Assembly (NCBI GenBank): GCA_963712465.1
Contig: CAVQHY010000007.1
Location: 1 to 64,000 of the forward strand
Source: CAVQHY01 sp963712465
GTDB lineage: Bacteria; Actinomycetota; Thermoleophilia; Gaiellales; Gaiellaceae
DNA length: 64,000 nucleotides
Reading direction: 5' to 3'
Shown here piece by piece: positions 43,118 through 52,300 of the stretch; the first letter of the stretch is position 1, and each line of letters opens with the position of its first letter. The notes beneath the pieces were generated by a model, which was given only the letters and a program-made list of their open reading frames with translations, was not told where the DNA came from and searched no databases. Made by a program: the position numbers and the translations under genes.

Positions 43118-44092
43118 CTAGGACGCCGAGGCGACGCGTCGGGCGGCGAGCTTCTTGCCGCCCTCCCAGCCGGCCGCGAACAGGCACACACCTGCGCCCG
43201 CGAAGATCACCATTGCCTGGGCTGCGATCGCGAAGGCAACGGCGGGCCCGGCGCCGAGACCGCTGGCGATGAGGATCGCCGCGCCCGCGCCTGCCTGGGT
43301 CGCGGCTCCCGCGGGAGCCACGGGCAGCGCCGCCGACGCCGCTCCGGCGCACAGAAACGCGATCGCGAGCGGAATCGAGACGGCGACGCCGAGCGCCTGG
43401 AGGAGGAAGAGCAGCGCGACCCCGCGCGCGAGCCAGGAGGCGAGCACGAGCACCCAGGCCTTCCAGGCGTCCCGTGTCGAGGTCGTGTGGAGGTGGAGCC
43501 AGCGCGTCAGGCGAAAGCGCAGCATCCGGCCGCTGGCGATGAACCGCGGCAGGAACGTCATGATCAGGCCCGCGCCCAGCCCCGCGGCGGCGACGATCGA
43601 GAGTCCGACGCGAATCGGCGTTCCCGCGTCGGACGTCGCGGCGGCGGTCGAGGCGAGCGGCATCAGCGCCGCCGCATCGACGAGGCCGAGCATGAACAAC
43701 GAGAGGCAGACCGTCGACACGCCCGATGTCGTGCCGGGATAGCGGCGAACGACCGCTACCCGGACGACGTCGTCGAACCTGCCCGGAAGCGCTGCACCCG
43801 TGACGCACGCGGCGCCGCCCGCCGCTGCGAGCGCGAGCGGCTCGGGGCGCTCGTGCGGGGCGAAGAGCCGCTGCCAGCCGTATGCCTTGAAGGCGTAGGC
43901 GAGAAGGAAGCTGAGACCGGAGGCGGCGAGGAGCTCCGGATCCGCGTTCGCCAGGGGCCAGCCGGTGTCCGCGAAGTGGCGGTAGGCGAGGTAGCCGAGG
44001 CCGAGCGCGAGCACGACCGACAGCGAGTTCAGGGTGCGGCGACCCCGTTTCGAGCGCAGCTCTGCCCACAGTCGTTGCATGGCAAGCAGCAT
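43118..44092 (-). CDS. UPF0104/LPG-synthase-TM-type membrane protein
   Basis: A 324-residue polytopic protein with about seven to eight hydrophobic helices. It shows the AglD/MprF flippase-like layout: LAASGLSFLLAYAFKAYGW, the charged ALPGRFDDVVRVAVVRRYPG loop, VCLSLFMLGLVDAAALMPL, and the C-terminal ALPVAPAGAATQAGAGAAIL glycine-alanine block. Family members move or modify lipids, but no transferase domain is fused. Converges on bcp with a 4-nt overlap of stops. Confidence 0.82.
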   Translation of the reverse strand: MLLAMQRLWAELRSKRGRRTLNSLSVVLALGLGYLAYRHFADTGWPLANADPELLAASGLSFLLAYAFKAYGWQRLFAPHERPEPLALAAAGGAACVTGAALPGRFDDVVRVAVVRRYPGTTSGVSTVCLSLFMLGLVDAAALMPLASTAAATSDAGTPIRVGLSIVAAAGLGAGLIMTFLPRFIASGRMLRFRLTRWLHLHTTSTRDAWKAWVLVLASWLARGVALLFLLQALGVAVSIPLAIAFLCAGAASAALPVAPAGAATQAGAGAAILIASGLGAGPAVAFAIAAQAMVIFAGAGVCLFAAGWEGGKKLAARRVASAS

Positions 44093-44099
44093 CGGCCGG

Positions 44100-44509
44100 C
44101 CGGCCCCCTAGCCTTGACCCTTGAACGGGGGGCGCGGGGCTGTCGGGATACGTGAGCGTGAGTTCAGCGGGTGCCTTCGCTGGAAGCTGCGGATGAGCCC
44201 TGAGCCTCCGGTGGGCTCAAAGCCTAGTGACGAGATCGGGCGTGTACTGACGAGAGCTGGCTCGAGAAGCTTGCTCGGGCAAGGCCGGCTCGCTCGCCTC
44301 CGCTCTTGCGAGGATACCAGGACGTCGGCGGGCGGGCAGCCGGGCATTCGCACCCTCTCTACTCCGCGGCGTGGTGTTCTCCTCGTCGCCCGCCGACCGG
44401 CTTTCGTGTGCGAGCTCTGGGCCGCGAACGCTCGCCCGTGCGTCGTTCGCTCTCAGCAGGGCGTCGGGAGGGGCTCTTCCCAGGACAAAAGACCTGCAAA
44501 TGACCCGGA
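44100..44509. other. 410-nt gap without a gene
   Basis: No credible reading frame or known RNA signature found. One short hairpin GAGCCC / GGGCTC (44195-44218). Probably non-coding sequence between the membrane protein and tRNA-Leu. Confidence 0.45.
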
Positions 44510-44593
44510 TGCGGATGAGAGGACTTGAACCTCCACGGGGTTACCCCCACACGGACCTGAACCGTGCGCGTCTACCAATTCCGCCACATCCGC
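44510..44593 (-). tRNA. tRNA-Leu (CAG)
   Basis: Acceptor GCGGATG..CATCCGC with discriminator A; D arm GGCGGAATTGGTAGACGC; anticodon stem CACGG-TTCAGGT-CCGTG with anticodon CAG; long variable arm (GGGGTAACCCC); T arm GGTTCAAGTCC. Class II tRNA, 84 nt, CCA not encoded. Confidence 0.95.
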
Positions 44594-44603
44594 TCGACCG
44601 CGG

Positions 44604-44609
44604 ATCGTA
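44604..44609 (-). promoter_or_regulatory. -10 TACGAT for tRNA-Leu
   Basis: TANNNT ending 10 nt before the tRNA 5' end. Confidence 0.5.
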
Positions 44610-44645
44610 GCAGCGGGTCCTATCACCCCTCCTGACTCCCGCGAC

Positions 44646-44651
44646 TACCAT
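44646..44651 (+). promoter_or_regulatory. Leaderless-type -10 TACCAT for the subtilase
   Basis: TANNNT ending 6 nt before ATC 44658, the position where other leaderless genes here have ATG or GTG. Confidence 0.55.
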
Positions 44652-44657
44652 CCTCGT

Positions 44658-47459
44658 ATCCTTCGCGCTTGCCTCGCGGCCGTCCTTCTGTTCACGTTCC
44701 TCGCGCTCGCCGGGCCGACGGGCGCCGTTGCGGGCCGGACCGAGGTGGTCGTCGAGCTGGGCGCGGTGCCCCTCGGCGCGACGCGCGGGCTCGCAGCCGC
44801 CGGTCGCGCACGGTCGATCGCCGCGGCGCAGCGCCGTCTCGAAGCACGTGTCCTCGCCGCCGTACCGACGGCGGAGGTCACGTGGCGGTACGGACGTGTG
44901 CTTGCCGGCCTTGCCGTAGCGCTGCCGGACGACGCCGTACCCAGGCTCAGGAGCCTTGCGGGGGTCGCCGCCGTCTACCCGAGCTACACCTACCGAGCGC
45001 TCGGCTCGCGTGGCCCGGCGCAGATCGGCGCGCCCCTGCTCTGGGGTGCGGGCCTCACGGGCACGACCGGCCGCGGAATGAAGATCGGGATCATCGACGA
45101 CGGGGTCGACCCGTCACACCCGTACTTCGACCCGTCCGGCTTCGCCCCGCCGCCGGGCTTTCCGAGGGGAGATACCAGGTACACGTCCGGAAAGATCATC
45201 GTCGCCCGCGCCTTCGCGCCGCCCCGCCCTGCCTGGCGCTACGCGTCAGTGCCGTTCGACCCCGAGCTGTCCGAGCACGGCACGCACGTAGCCGGCATCG
45301 CAGCCGGCGATCCAGGCGTGCGCGCTCCCACCCGGGGCGGCCGTCCGGCGCTCGAGCTGTCGGGCGTCGCGCCGCTCGCCTACATCGGCAACTACAAGGC
45401 GCTCACGATTCCCTCGGGTTTCGGCCTCAACGGCAACTCGCCGGAGCTGGTCGCCGCGATCGAGGCGGCCGTCGAGGACGGCATGGACGTGATCAATCTC
45501 TCGCTCGGCGAGCCCGAGATCGCTCCCGAGCGGGACATCGTGGCGAAGGCCCTCGACGGCGCGGCGGCCGCCGGGGTCGTGCCGGTCGTGGCGGCCGGAA
45601 ACGAGTTCGAGGAGCGCGGCGCCGGCTCGATCGGCTCGCCCGGAACGGCCGCCCGGGCGATCACCGTCGCCGCCGTCACGGGCACGGATGCAGTCGGGGT
45701 GCGAGCTCGGGTCCTGGGCCCGGGTGAGGTGCCAACCGCGCTGCGATCGTTCGGCCTTCTGCCGATCGGCGTGTCCATGCCACCGGGCCCGCGCAGCGTC
45801 GAGGACGCCGACCTCTGCAGCGCGCCGCCCGCGCTGGACGGATCGCTCGTGCTCGTCCAACCGGGCGGCTGTGCCTTCCTGGCGAAGACACGGCGGGCGG
45901 CCGCGGCGGGCGCGGCCGGGCTCGTCGTGCCCCAGGATCCTCCGCTCCCCGCGGGCAGCTTCCCGCTCCCCGTGCTCTCGGCCCCGCCTGAGATCTTTGA
46001 CGAGCTGACCGCCTTCGAGGCGGCGAGCGCGCCCGAGGACGTCGTCCTGGAGGTCCGCGACGAGGCGGTCGCCGTCACGGCGCCGGGCGGAGTGATCGCC
46101 GAGTTCTCCTCGGGCGGTCCGACGCCGCTTGGACTCGCGGCGAAGCCCGACATCAGCGCTCCCGGCGTTGACGTGCTGTCGTCGGTTCCCCGATCGTTCG
46201 GCCTCTACGACCTCCTGTCGGGTACGAGCATGGCAACCCCCCATGTCGCGGGGGCCGCGGCGCTGCTGCTCGAGCGGCATCCCGCGTGGACCGTGTCCCA
46301 GGTCAAGTCGGCTCTCGTCACGACCGGGGCGGCCGTATGGGAGAACGAGAGACACGCTGTCGAGGCCTCCCCGGCGAGACAGGGAGGCGGCCTCGCCGAC
46401 CTCGCGCAGGCGGACGCCCCCCTCCTCTTCGCCGAGCCGCAAAGCCTCGCGCTCGGGCTCCTCGACGTCAGCCACGGGGAGGCCCAGGCCGGTGCGTCGA
46501 TCCGGCTCGACGACGCCGGGGGCGGCGCAGGCACGTGGGCCGTGAGCGTCGTGGAGCGGGCCAGCGCCGGCGGCGCGCAGCTGACGGCGCCGGGCACCGT
46601 GGACATTCCCGGCACACTCTCCGTCACCGTTCGGGCCGGTCGAGGGGCCCGCGAGGGCGAGCGCGCGGGCTTCGTCGTCCTGCGACGTGACGACGTCCAG
46701 CGCCGCATCCCGTTCTGGTTTCGCGTGACGCGCCCGCGGCTTCCCGGGGAGCACTCCACCCTGCTGCGGGCGTCCGGCACCTTCACCGCGACGACCGTGG
46801 GTGGGCCGTCACGGGTCGATCGCTACCGGTACCCGGACACCGGAGCCCGCCTGCGCGGGCCGGAGAAGGTCTTCCGGGTCGCCGTTCGCCGTCCGGTGGC
46901 GAACTTCGGCGTCGCCGTGATCGCCGGTCGCGGACGGGCGACGATCGAACCGCGCGTCGTCACCGGAGCCGACGAGAACCGGGTCGTCGGTCCTGCCGGC
47001 CTGCCCGGCGCTGTCAACCCCTACCTCGACATCGTCTTTCTCGGCCGGACGCCGATCGCGGGAGCCCTCCACCCGACGCCCGGGACGTACTCGATCGTCT
47101 TCGACTCCCCCGAGCGCCGGGGAGCGCCGTTCACGTTCCGCTTCTGGATCGACGACGTCACCCCGCCTCGGATCGCGCTGCTCGAACGCCGTGGACGCAT
47201 CCTCCAGGCGCGCGTGACGGACACCGGCTCGGGAGTCGTTCCCACGAGCGTGACCTACTCCCTGGACGGCAGGCCGGCCGACACCGCTCTCTACGACCCG
47301 GACACCGGGATCGCGCGGATCGACGTTCGGCAGGCGCGTCGGGGACGGCATACCCTCGAGCTTCGTGCCTATGACCGCCAGGAGCTCAAGAACACCGAGA
47401 ACGCCGGACCGATCCTCCCGAACACGCGCGTCCTGCGGACGAGGATCGTCGTGCCGTAG
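44658..47459 (+). CDS. Secreted subtilisin-like serine protease (S8), apparent ATC start
   Basis: About 933 residues. In-frame sequence upstream of the first GTG (44745) is a good signal peptide (LRACLAAVLLFTFLALAG, PTGAVAG), so translation must start earlier. No ATG/GTG/TTG is available; ATC 44658 sits 6 nt after TACCAT. Then: inhibitor I9-like propeptide (~30-110), S8 domain with catalytic Asp in KIGIIDDGVDPSHP, His in LSEHGTHVAGIAAG, a PA insert (DLCSAPPALDGSLVLVQPGG) and Ser in LSGTSMATPHVAGAAALLLE. The ~350-residue C-terminus is beta-rich (Fn3-like, DDVTPPRIALLERRG). An extracellular protease of the lactocepin/C5a-peptidase type. No cell-wall anchor seen. Confidence 0.88.
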   Translation: MLRACLAAVLLFTFLALAGPTGAVAGRTEVVVELGAVPLGATRGLAAAGRARSIAAAQRRLEARVLAAVPTAEVTWRYGRVLAGLAVALPDDAVPRLRSLAGVAAVYPSYTYRALGSRGPAQIGAPLLWGAGLTGTTGRGMKIGIIDDGVDPSHPYFDPSGFAPPPGFPRGDTRYTSGKIIVARAFAPPRPAWRYASVPFDPELSEHGTHVAGIAAGDPGVRAPTRGGRPALELSGVAPLAYIGNYKALTIPSGFGLNGNSPELVAAIEAAVEDGMDVINLSLGEPEIAPERDIVAKALDGAAAAGVVPVVAAGNEFEERGAGSIGSPGTAARAITVAAVTGTDAVGVRARVLGPGEVPTALRSFGLLPIGVSMPPGPRSVEDADLCSAPPALDGSLVLVQPGGCAFLAKTRRAAAAGAAGLVVPQDPPLPAGSFPLPVLSAPPEIFDELTAFEAASAPEDVVLEVRDEAVAVTAPGGVIAEFSSGGPTPLGLAAKPDISAPGVDVLSSVPRSFGLYDLLSGTSMATPHVAGAAALLLERHPAWTVSQVKSALVTTGAAVWENERHAVEASPARQGGGLADLAQADAPLLFAEPQSLALGLLDVSHGEAQAGASIRLDDAGGGAGTWAVSVVERASAGGAQLTAPGTVDIPGTLSVTVRAGRGAREGERAGFVVLRRDDVQRRIPFWFRVTRPRLPGEHSTLLRASGTFTATTVGGPSRVDRYRYPDTGARLRGPEKVFRVAVRRPVANFGVAVIAGRGRATIEPRVVTGADENRVVGPAGLPGAVNPYLDIVFLGRTPIAGALHPTPGTYSIVFDSPERRGAPFTFRFWIDDVTPPRIALLERRGRILQARVTDTGSGVVPTSVTYSLDGRPADTALYDPDTGIARIDVRQARRGRHTLELRAYDRQELKNTENAGPILPNTRVLRTRIVVP

Positions 47460-47468
47460 CTGGGTGAG

Positions 47469-47708
47469 CTAGGAGCGGTCGCGCTCCTCGATCACCGGCA
47501 GGTTCTCGAGGTCGCGCTGGACGCTGGCCGCGAAGTCGTCGGCGTCGTCGACGTCGTCCCCCTGGATCACCGTCAGCTTGCTCTTGCGTTTCGCGCGCGC
47601 GCGTTGCTCGAGCGCGTCGCGGCCGAGCCGCGCGCTGATCCTGGGCCACTCCGCACCGATCAGCAGGATGACGGCGACGGCGAGCAGGAGGATCGCCACG
47701 ATGCTCAC
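47469..47708 (-). CDS. Small single-pass membrane protein
   Basis: A 79-residue protein from GTG 47708: SIVAILLLAVAVILLIGAEW is one membrane helix, followed by a basic stretch (LEQRARAKRKSKL) and an acidic tail (GDDVDDADDFAASVQRDLEN). N-out/C-in or reverse not decidable, though the positive-inside rule favours a cytoplasmic tail. A TAGAAT box ends 7 nt before the GTG (leaderless). Function unknown. Confidence 0.75.
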   Translation of the reverse strand: MSIVAILLLAVAVILLIGAEWPRISARLGRDALEQRARAKRKSKLTVIQGDDVDDADDFAASVQRDLENLPVIEERDRS

Positions 47709-47715
47709 ACCGTTG

Positions 47716-47721
47716 ATTCTA
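47716..47721 (-). promoter_or_regulatory. Leaderless-type -10 TAGAAT
   Basis: Ends 7 nt before GTG 47708. Confidence 0.6.
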
Positions 47722-47802
47722 GAGCAGCGCGGCGTCCCGAACGAGCGCGCCGCGTGGGTGACCGGCCTAAACCGAAACGCCGCCGCAGCCGATTGAGCGT
47801 GC

Positions 47803-47964
47803 GTGAGCCCCGACACCGCCCTCGCACTGCTCGTCATCCTCGCGTGGATGACGGTCGCCCGGGCTGTGCTCGTCTACGTGAACGTCCTCCCGAAGACCTG
47901 CCACCGGTGCGGCAGGCGCTTCGAGCGGCGGCACCTCGGCGAGCCCGTCTGTCGCTGCGACTAG
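47803..47964 (+). CDS. 53-residue membrane protein with zinc-ribbon-like tail
   Basis: From GTG 47803: SPDTALALLVILAWMTVARA forms one membrane helix, then KTCHRCGRRFERRHLGEP and VCRCD-stop supply four cysteines in CxxC...CxC spacing, a minimal zinc ribbon. Divergent from the gene at 47469. Coding is supported by the motif, not by length. The start has no clear ribosome site. Confidence 0.6.
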   Translation: MSPDTALALLVILAWMTVARAVLVYVNVLPKTCHRCGRRFERRHLGEPVCRCD

Positions 47965-48029
47965 AGGCTCCGCGACATTCCTGTCCGTCGCGGGCGCTCT
48001 CGCGGCGAGGATGCGACGATACCGAGCGT

Positions 48030-49283
48030 ATGGCAGCCGAGCCGATCCGGATCGACCGGGACGCGAGCGCGGCGCGCATCGAGCGGGACGTGGAGACGCT
48101 CGCCGGGGTGGCCTACACCACCTCCCCTGAGGCGGTGCGCCGCTACGCGTACACGCAGGTCTACCGCAACACCCTCGACTACTTCACCGGCGCGCTCGAG
48201 GAGCTCGGGTTCGACGTCTCGGAGGATCCGGTCGGCACGCTCGTCGCTCAGAACCGGCCGACCGGCGAGCCCGTCTTCGGGATCGGCTCGCACTGCGACT
48301 CGAACCGCAACGGCGGCAAGTACGACGGGACGCTCGGGGTCGTCACCGCGCTCGAGGTGTGCCGTCTCAACGCCGACCACGACCTCGGCCTGCCGCTGCG
48401 GCTGATCTCGTTTCTCGAGGAGGAGGGCTCGGGGTTCGGCCAGATGCTCCTCGGCAGCCGCATCGTCGCCCAGCGCGTCACGGAGGAGGAGCTGCGCGAG
48501 GGCTTCGTGGCCACGGACGACGGCCGCAGCTTCTGGGAGCACGCCGAGGACGCCGGCTACCGGCCTGCGGACTGGCGCGAGGCGATCCACGTCCTCGACG
48601 ACCTCGCCGGCTGGATCGAGACGCACATCGAGCAGGCGCGCGTCCTCCAGGACACCGGCAACCGGCTCGGCGTCGTGAGCGCGATCGCCGGCTACGTGCA
48701 CGCCGACGTGACCGTGCACGGCCGCGCCGACCACGCGGGTGCGACGCCGATGGACTTCCGCCTCGACCCGACCCTCGTGCTAGCCGAGACCGTCCTCGAG
48801 CTCGAGCGGCTCGCGCGCGAGGCCGGCCAGGGCACGGTGGCGACGGTGGGCGAGATCGAGGTCGAGCCGGGCCTGATCAACGCGATCGCGAGCCGCGTGC
48901 GCTTCTCGCTCGACATCCGCGGCGTCGACGAGGACGCCTTTCGCGGCGTCTTCGGAGCCGTATCGGCGTTCGCGGCCGGCGCCGCTGCGCGTCGTGGGAT
49001 GAGCGCCGAGGTGGTCCAGCGGCAGACCCTCCCGGCCACGCCGATGGACGCGCGGATCGTCGCCGCGCTCGAGGACGCCGCGCGCGCGACGGGCGAGCCG
49101 GCGACGACGATGGCGAGCGGCGCCGCCCACGACACGATGTGCGTCGCCGACCACGCGCCGACGGCGATGCTCTTCGTGCCCTGCAAGGACGGGATCAGCC
49201 ATTCCCCGCTCGAGGACGCGAAGCCCGCCGATGCGGCTCTGGCCGCGGAGGTCGTCCTCAACGCGATCCGCGCGCTCGTGTAG
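48030..49283 (+). CDS. M20-family amidohydrolase (N-carbamoyl-L-amino-acid hydrolase / allantoate amidohydrolase type)
   Basis: A 417-residue zinc hydrolase: FGIGSHCDSNRNGGKYDGTL (metal His/Asp), SFLEEEGSGFGQMLLGSR (Glu pair), WIETHIEQARVLQDTGNRLG, VHGRADHAGATPMDFRLDP (dimerisation domain), MASGAAHDTMCVADHAPTAM and VPCKDGISHSPLEDAK. Family members split N-carbamoyl amino acids or allantoate. The family's usual SHxDTV appears as SHCDSN, unlike the second copy at 56265 (SHLDTV), so specificity may differ. ATG 48030 chosen (MAAEPIRIDRDAS). Confidence 0.88.
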   Translation: MAAEPIRIDRDASAARIERDVETLAGVAYTTSPEAVRRYAYTQVYRNTLDYFTGALEELGFDVSEDPVGTLVAQNRPTGEPVFGIGSHCDSNRNGGKYDGTLGVVTALEVCRLNADHDLGLPLRLISFLEEEGSGFGQMLLGSRIVAQRVTEEELREGFVATDDGRSFWEHAEDAGYRPADWREAIHVLDDLAGWIETHIEQARVLQDTGNRLGVVSAIAGYVHADVTVHGRADHAGATPMDFRLDPTLVLAETVLELERLAREAGQGTVATVGEIEVEPGLINAIASRVRFSLDIRGVDEDAFRGVFGAVSAFAAGAAARRGMSAEVVQRQTLPATPMDARIVAALEDAARATGEPATTMASGAAHDTMCVADHAPTAMLFVPCKDGISHSPLEDAKPADAALAAEVVLNAIRALV

Positions 49284-49346
49284 CTCTTCCCCTGACGCGC
49301 GTGGCTCGCGATGCCGGCAGCCGTTGTCGCCCGAGCCGCGCCGCGT

Positions 49347-49352
49347 TACGGT
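49347..49352 (+). promoter_or_regulatory. Leaderless-type -10 TACGGT
   Basis: TANNNT ending 7 nt before ATG 49360; no ribosome site. Confidence 0.6.
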
Positions 49353-49359
49353 TGGCGCG

Positions 49360-52300
49360 ATGACGTGTCCGGATTGTGGCGCGACGAACGCCGATTCGGC
49401 GAGGTTCTGCACGGAGTGCGGGACCGGATTGGCGGCCGCCTGCGCAGCGTGCGGGGCCCCGCACGCTGCCGGCCAGCGCTTCTGCGCGGACTGCGGAGCT
49501 CGAATCGGCGAGCCGCACACGGGCGATGCCGCGCTGGAGGCAGCGCGCGACGAGCCCGCCTCCGAGCGCCGCCTGGTCTCAGTCCTTTTCGTCGATCTCG
49601 TCGGCTTCACGGGGCTCTCGGAGAGCAGGGACGCGGAGGCGGTGCGTGAGCTCCTTTCGACCTACTTCGAGACAGCACGCAGGGTGATCGGGCGCTACGG
49701 CGGGACCGTCGAGAAGTTCATCGGCGACGCCGTCATGGCGGTCTGGGGCGCGCCGTCGGCGACGGAGGACGACGCCGAGCGCGCCGTGCGGGCGGCGCTG
49801 GAGCTCGTCGCAGCCGTCGCCACGCTCGGCGAGGAGGTCGGCGCGCCCGAGCTGCGCGCCCGGGCCGGCGTGACCACGGGGGAGGCGGCGGTGACGCTCG
49901 GAGCCTCGGGCGAGGGCATGGTCGCCGGCGATCTCGTCAATACCGCGTCGCGGATCCAGGCAGCGGCCGGCCCGGGCACCGCGCTCGTTGCCGAGTCGAC
50001 GAGGCGCGCAACCGACGACACGGTCGTCTACGAGGAGGCCGGACACCACGAGCTCAAAGGCAAGGCCGAGCCGGTCACGCTCTGGCGCGCCGTTCGCGTC
50101 GTCTCGGGCGCCAGGGGGGCGCTCAAGTCGCATCGGCTCGAGGCGCCGTTCGTCGGACGTGACCGCGAGCTGCGTCAGATCAAGGATCTGTTCCACGCGT
50201 GCGCGGATGAGAAGCGAGCCCAGCTCGTCTCTGTCACAGGCATCGCGGGCGTCGGCAAGTCGCGCCTGATGTGGGAGTTCTACAAGTACTTCGACGGGCT
50301 CGTCGACGATACGTACTGGCACCGCGGACGGTGCCTCGCCTACGGCGACGGCGTCGCCTACTGGGCGCTCGCCGACATGGTGCGCATGCGCTGCCGGATC
50401 GCCGAGGACGAGGAGCCGGCGCCCGCGCTCGCGAAGCTCTCCGCGACCCTCGACGAACATCTGCTCGACGCCGACGAGCGGCGTTTCATCGAGCCTCACC
50501 TTGCGCAGCTGCTGGGGCTCGAAGAGCACGGCGGCCCCGATCGCCAGGACCTCTTTGCCGCGTGGCGCCTGTTCTTCGAGCGCCTGGCGGAGACGTATCC
50601 GACCGTGCTTGCGTTCGAGGACGTGCAGTGGGCTGACTCGAGCCTCCTGGACTTCATCGAGTACCTGCTCGATTGGTCTCGCAACCACGCCCTGTACGTC
50701 ATCACCCTGGCTCGGCCCGAGCTCCTCGACAGGCGCCCGACCTGGGGAGCCGGCAAGAGAAACTTCAGCTCGATCTACCTCGAGCCGCTGTCCGAGACGT
50801 CGACCAGGGAGCTCCTCGGCGGGCTGGTGCCGGGGCTTCCCGGAGAGCTCAGCGAGCAGATCCTCGCCCGGGCGGAGGGAATCCCGCTCTACGCGGTCGA
50901 GACCGTGCGCATGCTCCTCGACCGCGGCCTCCTCGCCGAGGAGGGCTCTGCGTACCGGCCGACCGGAGAGATCACGGCGCTCGAGGTGCCGCAGACGCTC
51001 CACGGCCTCATCGCCGCCCGGCTCGACGGGCTCTCGACGGACGAGCGCAGGCTCCTCCAGGACGCCTCGGTCCTCGGCAAGACATTCGCCCGCGAAGGGC
51101 TCGTCGCACTCTCGGGTCTTCCGCCGGATGCGCTCGAGCCGTTGCTGACGTCGCTCGTGCGCAAGGAGGTCCTGTCGCTCCAGTCCGACCCCCGCTCGCC
51201 CGAGCACGGCCAGTACGGCTTTCTCCAGGAGCTCGTGAGGCACGTCGCGTACGAGACGCTCTCGAAGCGAGATCGTCGCGCGAAGCACCTCGCCGTCGCC
51301 GCGTACCTCGAGGCGGCCTCCCCCGACGACGACGAGGTGGTCGAGGTCGTCGCCTCGCATTACCTCGTCGCCTACGAGACGGTCCCGGACGCGGACGATG
51401 CCGAGGCGATCAAGGCTCGCGCCCGCGACACGCTCGCGCGCGCCGGGGCGCGAGCCGCGTCGCTCGCCGCAGCGGGCGAGGCGCAGGGGTACTTCGCGCG
51501 GGCGGTCGAGCTCGCGGACGACCCGCGCACCCAGGCGGCGCTCCTCGAGCAGGCGGGCGAGTCGGCCCGGGCCGGCGGCGACTACGGCACGGCACAGGAG
51601 CACTTCGAGCGGGCGGTGGCGCTGTTCGAAGCCGAGAGTCAGACCCATCCCGCAGCGCGGGTATCGGCCCGGCTCGGGGAAATCCTCTACGAGCGAGGCC
51701 TTGCCGAGGAGGCCCTTGCACGCATGGAGGAGTCGTTCGCGATCCTCCGCGCGGACGAGCCCGACGAGGATCTCGCGATGCTCGCCGCCCAGCTCGGCCG
51801 CCTGCATTCGCTGCTGGGCAACGATGCGATCGCCCTGGAGCGACTCGAGTTCGCGCTCGACATCGCCGAGCCGCTCGACCTGCCGGAGGTGACATCGCAG
51901 GCGCTGAACTCGAAGGCGCTGACCCTGAAGCTCCGGCCTCACGAGTCGGGCGCGCTTCTTCGCGAGGCACTTCGGATCGCGCTCGACCACGGCCTCACCG
52001 CTGCCGCGTTCCGCGCCTACACGAACCTCGGCTGGCTCGCGCAGCAGTCGTCCGCTCCGATCGCAGGCTGGCTCGAGGCGCTCGACGCGGGCCTGGCGCT
52101 TGCGCGCCGCCAGGGCGATCGTGGCTGGGAATGGGTGCTCCTGACCCATCTCGTCGAGTACCTGTTCGCCGTCGGCGACTGGGACGGGGCGCAGGCGCGG
52201 GCCGATGACATCGGCGAGAAGGCACAGCTCGTCGAAGCCCAGGGCGCGTACCCGTACGAGGTCCTGCTCCGGATGAGCGTGGAGCGAGGGGAGCTCGCCG

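Larger units (their letters stand above)
41727..43121 (+). pseudogene. bcp: Bcp-type peroxiredoxin split by a 925-bp insertion
   Basis: The 5' piece (41727-41845) reads MVSEGAHAPDFELTADDGEP..SDYQGRPVVLYFYPRD. The 3' piece (42771-43121) resumes DDTSGCTKQACGFRDLYGEI (peroxidatic Cys region), GVSPDTETAHVKFKQKYGLP, GVWVEKKMYGKTSMGIKRST, KPEENPGQVLAVL. GACGA occurs at both junctions. Joining them with one GACGA gives 155 codons in one frame, a normal-length thioredoxin-dependent peroxidase. As it stands, the 5' piece stops at 41858 before the active Cys, so no functional enzyme is made. The 3' end overlaps the convergent gene at 43118 by 4 nt. Confidence 0.88.
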
